From an uncultured bacterium (GTDB lineage: Bacteria > Cloacimonadota > Cloacimonadia > Cloacimonadales > Cloacimonadaceae), in assembly GCA_937924555.1 (NCBI GenBank), contig CALDSN010000138.1, positions 1 to 9,438 of the forward strand: a stretch of 9,438 nucleotides of DNA, written 5' to 3'. A model generated the notes under the pieces. The model worked only from the letters and a program-made list of their open reading frames with translations, was not told the origin of the DNA and made no database searches. Positions 1 through 7,300 of this stretch are shown piece by piece (the stretch's first letter is position 1; each line of letters opens with the position of its first letter). The position numbers and the translations under genes were made by a program.

Positions 1-47
1 ACGAGATCTGATCGTGACTGGAGTTCAGACGTGTGCTCTTCCGATCT
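1..47 (+). other. Illumina TruSeq P7 index adapter (contamination)
   Basis: This is synthetic sequence, not genome. Bases 1-7 (ACGAGAT) are the end of the P7 flow-cell primer. Bases 8-13 (CTGATC) are a six-base index, the reverse complement of GATCAG, TruSeq index 9. Bases 14-47 (GTGACTGGAG...CTTCCGATCT) are the complete 34-base TruSeq read-2 primer site. Genuine sequence starts at 48; base 47 is adapter, though a matching genomic T cannot be excluded. The match is contiguous and without mismatch against the primer as I know it. The window therefore begins at a contig end made by untrimmed reads, and the gene's real 3' end is missing. Confidence 0.98.
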
Positions 48-181
48 GGAGTGGGCTCAGACCCATCAGTCGTATATCTCCGTACCGCATTACTGGGTGT
101 TGTACCGCCAATAATCACTGATTGAGCCGAGGTGTAAGCACCAGCAACAGGAGTAAACACAGGTGCATTAAATACAACTTG
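48..181 (-). repeat. Repeat 33, truncated by adapter
   Basis: The last visible copy starts normally (V-V-F-N-A-P-V-F-T-P-V-A-G-A-Y) and reaches R-R-Y-T-T-D-G-S-E-P-T before the adapter begins. About half a repeat is missing: the S-x-x-Y-x-x-P and K-A-R-A-Y strands and the linker. The cut comes from the library, not from a natural stop, so the number of further repeats and the C-terminal domain are unknown. Confidence 0.9.
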
Positions 182-3100
182 CCCTGTAATTGTGTATGTA
201 GCCATGGCTGTTTCGCTGGGAATCCATCCGGAGACAAATCCCTTCACGCGCAGCACAGCGCTTCCGTTGATGGCAATGCCGGTAACCGCATCATATGCAG
301 GAGAGAGTTCATTCGGCTCACCTCCATTTAAGGTATAGCGCAGAATTGCTCCTGCAGGAACTGAGTTGCCTTGCAGGTGGATAGTCTGAGGAGTCTGATA
401 TGTCCCTGCTGCAGGGTCGAACATATTATTGGGAAGGGTAACTTGACCGGTGATAGTATAAGTGGCAGTATATATCGGACTAGCATCCCAGTTTGCCAAG
501 TAAGCTCGTGCTTTAATGGTTGTTGTGGATGCTAAGGGCAATATAATCGAACCTGCACTATACACATTTGATGTGGGGGTGGGATCCGTTCCATCGGTGG
601 TGTAACGAATTGTAGCACCGGCAGGAGAACTCACTCCAATAAGAACATTCTGGCTTGTGTTATATGTTCCCGGCAATGGGCTGAACACAGGATCTACCAG
701 AACAACCTGACCGGTTACATTATAGGTTTGAGATTGCGCTTGCGAGGGCTGCCATCCATTGCGGAAGGCTTTCGCGGTAATCACCAGTCCGCTAGTGTTA
801 AGCGGTACCACTATTGCGGAGTTATATATGGGTGAGGTCGAATTATTAGGCTCTGTACCATCTGTTGTATAGCGAATAACCGCACCATCAGTAGTTGTAT
901 TCAATTGTACATACTGCTCGGACTGGTAGGTTCCACCATTGGGAGCAAAGGTTACATTTGCTACGGTTCCGGTTACCACATAATTGGCAGAAACTACAGC
1001 CGACGGTATCCAGTTTTCACGATATGCTCTGGCTTTGATGAACACGTTAGTGTTTCCGGGAATCAATATTGGCATTGTGTAAACTGTGGATGCAGGTGTG
1101 GGATCATCTCCGTTGGTCGTATAATATATTGTCGTGTTAGGAGTAGTAGTACTGATACTAACATTGAGTGGCGTGAAAGAAGTTGTTGTACCGGGATTGA
1201 ACACCGGGTTAACAACAACTGGAGTAACAGAACCAATAGCATAAGTTGCCGATACTACTGCTGAAGGAATATAACCATCTTTATAGGCTATCGCCCTAAT
1301 AGTCATGTTCTCATTAATCACAATAGGAGTTCCGTTATAAATCTCACCAAGCGTCAATGAAGGTGTGGAACCATCAGTGGTATATCTCACTGTTGCATCA
1401 GCTGTGAGGGTGTTCAGGCTAACCACTCTGGGAGAGTCATAGGTTCCGGCTTGAGGATTAAATGTAGGAGCGGAAGCATTGAATATATATGTCCCGCTAA
1501 CCTCATTAGATGACCAAGTATCAAGACTTGCTTTTACTCTAAGTACTCTTAATCCATTATCATCAATTCCACCGTTAAGGTTTATCCCACCGGTATAGGG
1601 TAAGCTTGGTTCGCTGCCATCTATGCTGTACAAAAGCACAGCGTTGGCAGGATTTAAGCTTATCACACTAACCGACTGAGCATTATTATAAGTGCCGGGG
1701 GCTGGGTTCAAACTAAAGGATACGCTGCGCACATTATATGTAGCTGATCCGCTATTACTGCTTAACCAGCCTGTACGGTAAGCCTTCGCTTTAATCATCA
1801 CGCTGCTGTTCATGGCTATGTATATTCCGGTGTTTGTGTACAGGGCAGAGTTATCATTGGGTTCGCTGCCATCCAGTGTATAACGGAAATATGAGCCGGG
1901 AGTAGCACTGGAAAGGAAGACAGTTTGCGGAGTTGAATAAGTTCCTGCGGGAGGAGTGAACACAACATCGGCAACCTGACCGGTTATGGTATATTCAGCA
2001 GTCACCACAGGGCTGGCAAAAGCACTGCCATCTTCCATATAGGCAATGGCGCGGATCATAGTGTAAGAATCTGCTGCGAGCTGAATTGGTGTCACAGGAT
2101 TGTAGATAGTACCGTTCACAGAACTTGGGATTGCACCGTTCAAGGTATAACGAATTGTAGCTCCGGCAGTGCTAGTGTTCATACTTACTGTTCTGGGGCT
2201 GGTGTAGGTACCTGCAATAGGATCAAACACAGGGCTAGATACAGTGGACATGGGAGCGCCACCAACACCATAGACTCCCATTACTATAGGAGATGGATTG
2301 TATCCCGCCTTCACGGCATACGCTCTGAAGCTTGTATCACCATTAATGGTTATGGGGGTATTATATATAGGTGACAATGTGGTTGGGATATCACCGTTAT
2401 TTGTGTAGTATATTGTCACTCCGGGAGTACTGCTTTGGATACTGACATCGATTGGGTCGGCATAATATCCGGGGGTAGGAGTGTACCAAGGAACTGCCAC
2501 ATTGAAGGTATATACGTTATTTGCGAATATCTGAGAATCCCATCCATCAACGAATGCGCCAACTAGCAGGTTAGCATTTCCATCTATAACGAATGGTCCA
2601 CTATAGAGGATTGCATTAGGATTTGTGGGAGATGGAACACTACCATCAAGTGTATACCAAACAGCTGCGGTAGCGGGAATCGGTTCTGCTATAGTAACTG
2701 TTTGAGGTCCGTTAAATGTCCCGGGAGCAGGAGATAGCAGCGGTTGATTGAAGGCGGTAGTACCTGTTATAGTATAGGTAGCAGTGGTAATATCGCTGGC
2801 AGCCCAACCATCTTTAAATGCTTGTGCTGTGATAGTTACACTACTATTCTCCGCCACAAATATGGCTGTTGTATATGGTGTATCTGGTGCGCCCATGCCA
2901 GTGGTATAAAGGATGTATGCTCCATCTGTCGGGCAAGTTAGCACAACCTGCTTTGCCTGAGTATAACTGCCACTGGGTGGGTTGAATGCAACATCTTGGA
3001 CCTTGTTTGTCACTGTGTAAATTGCAGTCGCTACCTGGCTGGTGATAAATCCTTCCTTATACGCCCTTGCTTTGATTGTCAGTGTGCTGTTTAACTGCAC

Positions 3101-4303
3101 TGTAATGCTTGCAAGATAAGGTGTATCACTATCCGTTGGATCTACACCATCTGTACGGTAGTAGATTGTTGCGCCAGGGGTTGCACAGCTAATGCTCACG
3201 CTTTGTGCTGTAGCATAAACACCCGGTTCAGGAGTAAATGTGGGCAAAGCCACCAATTGGTTGGTTCCCATAACATAGGTTGCAGATGATACATCGGAAA
3301 CGAGATAATCACCGTTATATGCAATGGCTTTAACTGTCATACTTTGAGTAACAGGGATTGGAGCAGTATAAAGCAGGGACGTTTCGTTCGGTTCGCTTCC
3401 ATCAATCGTATATCGAATCGAAGCACCGTTAGTCACAGTAGTGAGGCTCAATACCTGAGCAGAAGGATATACTCCGGATGCAAGGCTGAATACAGGGGTG
3501 GCAGTCTGGAACGAATACTCCATGCTTAAGAGATCTGAGGCATCCCAATTGGCTTTGAAAGCTCTTAGTTTCAAAGTTACCATGTGGTTCCCATCAAGTA
3601 CATCATTAGCATCAATCGTGAATAACCCACTATACAAGCTTGAAGCTGTTGTGGGAATGCTACCATCTGTTGTATAGTAAACCGATGCATCTGCAGGATT
3701 CGGGTTTGATACAGATATCAGTTGTGGCCTGTTTAAAATGCCAGAGGCAGGCGAGACGTTACCCATAACAACCTTGCCGGTGAAGGTATAGGTAGCCGCA
3801 CTCACCTCACTGGGAAGCCAATTGAGCATGAAAGCTCTCACTTTCACCGTGGTTGTGGAAGACAGAATAATCTGATATCCCCCAACATATGCCGGTGATA
3901 GCTCTGTGGGATCGCTGCCATCCAAGGTATAGCGGATGGTGGCACCAAGAGGGTTGGTTAAGGTGTTAAGAGTCAAACTCTGGCTTGTGGTATAAACCGG
4001 CAAATGATCCAAACTAAACAAATCTGCAGCCAAGGTAACCTGACCAGTAAAAGTATAGCTCGCGGAAACCACATCGCTGGGTAACCAATCTGCCAAGAAG
4101 CCTCTAATCTTCAAATCCAAACTTGATGCCAAGGGAGGATTCAGTACATCGAATACGGGAGAAGCTTCAGTGGGGATACTTCCGTCTGTGGTATAACGAA
4201 GTATTGCAGCAGCAGGAACAGGGTTTCCAACAGTACTTATGGTTTGCACAGTGGAATATGTACCCGAAGCTGGAGTGATAATCACTCCGGCAATATTCAC
4301 CTT
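48..4303 (-). repeat. Repeats 17-33: regular C-terminal block
   Basis: Approximate limits: 17 4043-4303, 18 3776-4042, 19 3506-3775, 20 3266-3505, 21 3005-3265, 22 2762-3004, 23 2501-2761, 24 2261-2500, 25 1979-2260, 26 1727-1978, 27 1478-1726, 28 1232-1477, 29 968-1231, 30 710-967, 31 446-709, 32 182-445, 33 48-181. Nearly all carry the classical core, e.g. R-Y-T-T-D-G-T-D-P-T in repeat 31. Repeat 22 is the exception (L-Y-T-T-G-M-G-A-P). Linkers are often T-G-Q-V, T-G-K-V or T-G-T-V. Repeats 19 and 27 carry small insertions before the K-x-R-A strand (D-A-N-D-V-L-D-G-N-H and G-G-I-D-D-N-G-L). Repeats 21 and 22 each have a single cysteine on the strand before the core (3185-3187 and 2933-2935). 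Confidence 0.88.
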
Positions 4304-7300
4304 ACCGGTGATGAAGTAGTTTCTGGTGATTGTTTCACTTGAGAAACCATTCTTGAATGCTTTGGCTTTTATTGTGGTGCTTGCATTAAGCAAGAAGGGA
4401 GCATTATATGTAGGATCAGCTTCTGTGGGCTCCAGTCCGTTCATGGTGTAGTGGATCACAGAGTCTGTTGTTCTGGGATACATAAACACATAGAATTGCT
4501 CGTAGAAGGGATTGGTATCTTCTTCGGGAACAACAATCGGGCTAAGCACTGTTAATGGCTCAATGCGATATAAACCGGTTAACACACCGGAAGGAATATT
4601 GGGAGCATTAAACGCCTTAGCTTTAACCGTTGTTGTTGCGCTGATGGTGAATGGAACGGTATAAAGATTATCCGCTTCAGTGGGATCCATACCGTTCAAA
4701 GTATAGTAGATTTGTGCGCCTGGAGTGGTGCTGGCTAACTTCACGTCAACTGCATTATTGTAAGTCCCCGGAAGGTAGGAAACTCCCACTTCATCAACAA
4801 AGTAAGGGGTTGCAACAATGGGGATTGAGATGATATAGTGTGCATAAACAGTGGGTGAAGGAACCCATCCATCTTTTTCGGCTTTTGCATAAACAATCTT
4901 GGTAACATCAATCTGTAAGGGAACTGTGTAGGGTTGCCATCCCTCTCCTTCATAGGCATACCAAATGTTTGCACCTGGGGTTGTACTGGTGATAGTTACG
5001 GGAACAGGAGAATAAGTATATACTCCACCGGGTAGGTTGAACACAGGGGTTGCTACTTGCTGACTGATGGCATAGGTTTGGTCAAACTCATCACTTGGTG
5101 TCCAGATCAAACCATCATTTTTGTATGCTCTGGCTCTGATTCTTGTGTTTTCTGACACATTAATCGGTCCCGCATAAACAAGAGATCCCGGGTTGGGAAT
5201 ACTGCCGTCAATTGTATAGTAGATCACCGTACCGGGAGTGTTTGTAACAAGATCCACGCTCTGAGGGGTTGTATAAACCGTAGCTACTAAAGAAGAGGTT
5301 ATAGGTTTCACCTTCAGTTCGTAATTGGCAGTAACAGTACTGGAGGATACCCATCCGGCAAGGATAGCTTTTGCTTTTAACTGAGTAGTCTGCACAATGC
5401 TGATTACACCATTATACAAGGTAGATGACGCATCAGGTTCGCTTCCATCCATCGTATAATAGATACCCGCATTTTCAGGAACTGCCGATATAGCCACAGT
5501 TTGATTTTCATAGAACAGACCGCCGGCAAGACTAAGTAACGGTTGAGCCAACTGCCCATTTACATTGTAGATTACTTCCACAACATCTGAACTAGTCCAT
5601 CCTGCTCTGTGAGCCATTGCTCTGATACGGGTATAGCCATATCCAACTGCTATTGGGGTGGTGTAAAGCTGAGCCGCTGGGTTGCCTAACGTAGGATTGC
5701 TGCCATCAAGGGTGTAATAGATATCATCACCGCTAACTACGCTAATGCTGGCATCGAAAGGAAGAGCGAATGAATTCGATGCAGGATTGAATACAGGGTT
5801 AGGCACCTTAAGATTATAGGTTGCTGAAACCACAGGGGAGTCTTGCCAGTTGTTTTTACTTGCATAGGCACGTACTGTGGTGTTAGCAGTTACGGGGAAG
5901 CCCACCAAACCAAAAGTGTATTCATTATAAGTTGCTCCGTTATCAGTGCTATAGTACATGGTAGCATCCTGATAGTTGTAAAGGCGAACGGTTAGGTTTT
6001 CAAAGTAGGTTCCCGATACAGGAGTGATAATGGGTGCATTTAGCTGACCATTAAAAGTATATGTTGCAGTTGTTACAGGTGAGGTCAGATAAGAAGCATC
6101 ATCCACGTCAGCCCAAGCTGTAACTGTAATAGTTCCTGTCACGGGGCTGCTAACATTAAATGCACCGGCATAAGCCAGAGGTGCACCACCATCGATACTG
6201 TACCAGATAGTGCCAAGTGGTGCAGTAATAGTTACAGGAACATTCGTTCCAATGGCATATTCACTTGAGCCGGGTGTAATGACAGGAGTGTCAAGAACAT
6301 CAGTTACTTTATAAGTAGCTGCCCCGCGGGATTCTGTCCAATTCTCCAACACTGCCAATGCCTTGATGGTCACAGAATTTGCACTGAACCCCAGATGTAT
6401 TGCTCCACTATATTCTGTAGAAGCGATTGTGGGCTCATCACCGTTGGTGGTGTAGTATATTCTGGCTGCTGGGGGATTAGTACTGATAGTTACATCAACG
6501 GGATTATAATAAGTCCCCGGAGCAGGCTGAAATACCAGAGCACCGATATTGTTACCTACTATGTAGGTTATCTCAACAATCTGTGATTCCTTGTAACCGG
6601 CCTTATATGCCCTGGCACGAACTGTTGTGGTAGTGGTTAAGGTGAAAGGTGCACCATATAGTGTACTGCTCTGATCCGGATCAGCACCATTAAGTGTGTA
6701 ATAGATTTGCACACCGGCAAGGGGATCAGTTAAACTAACTTCTATTGGGGTCTCGTGAACAAGCCCGGGGAGGTTAGCTGTGATAAGCGGATTGGGTACT
6801 GTAGGGATCATGGTATAGGTTTTCTGTGCTGTGTCACTGGTTACCCATCCAGCCATATAGGCTTTTGCCTTATATGTCTTGCTATAAGTTCCATCTGGAT
6901 TTATGGTTAAGGGAAGAGGAACAGTATATATTGGAGAACCACCATGAGGTTCACTGCCATCATCTGTATAGCGAATCTGTGCTCCATCATAAGCAAACAT
7001 CTCAACGTTTATATCCGTATAGTGTTCGGTAGCGGTAGGCATGAATGTAACACTGGGGAGGAACTTGATATAGTATTGTTGCAAAGCAACAGGGCTATCC
7101 AACCAAGTATTTAATATCGCTATTGCACGAACCTGCCAGTGCCCTTGATCTAGGACAAAGGGTCCTGCATATAAAGTTGATGTAGCAGAGGGTACTGAAC
7201 CGTCTGTAGTATAGTAGATACTTGCGGCAGCCCATCTTGGGTCTCCCACAGGCAACGAAATGCTGACATTTACATTGCTTTCATACATTGCCACTGCCGG

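Noticed and set aside
122..331. Other short plus-strand ORFs (122-331, 2744-2941, 3344-3529, 4651-4833, 6395-6586, 6826-7032, 8090-8302, 8810-9034)
   Set aside because: All are antisense to the long frame, have low-complexity or Cys-rich translations, and show no shared gene organisation.
446..451. Recurrent ACCGGT palindrome at repeat linkers as an operator or recognition site
   Set aside because: It simply encodes the Thr-Gly of the conserved T-I-T-G linker. Other copies use different codons at the same place, so it is protein conservation rather than a DNA signal.
905..1264. 119-codon plus-strand ORF
   Set aside because: It lies antisense to repeats 28-30 of the giant frame. Its product is rich in Cys, Ser, Arg and Ile with no recognisable domain, as expected for a shadow of a repetitive gene.
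3506..4303. Possible frameshift or pseudogene within the array, suspected from irregular spacing
   Set aside because: All core codons from 8333 to 65 share one phase, and length changes between repeats are multiples of three.
4741..4974. 77-codon minus-strand ORF, and a similar one at 7401-7589
   Set aside because: They are out of phase with the main minus frame, which is open and domain-rich over the same bases.
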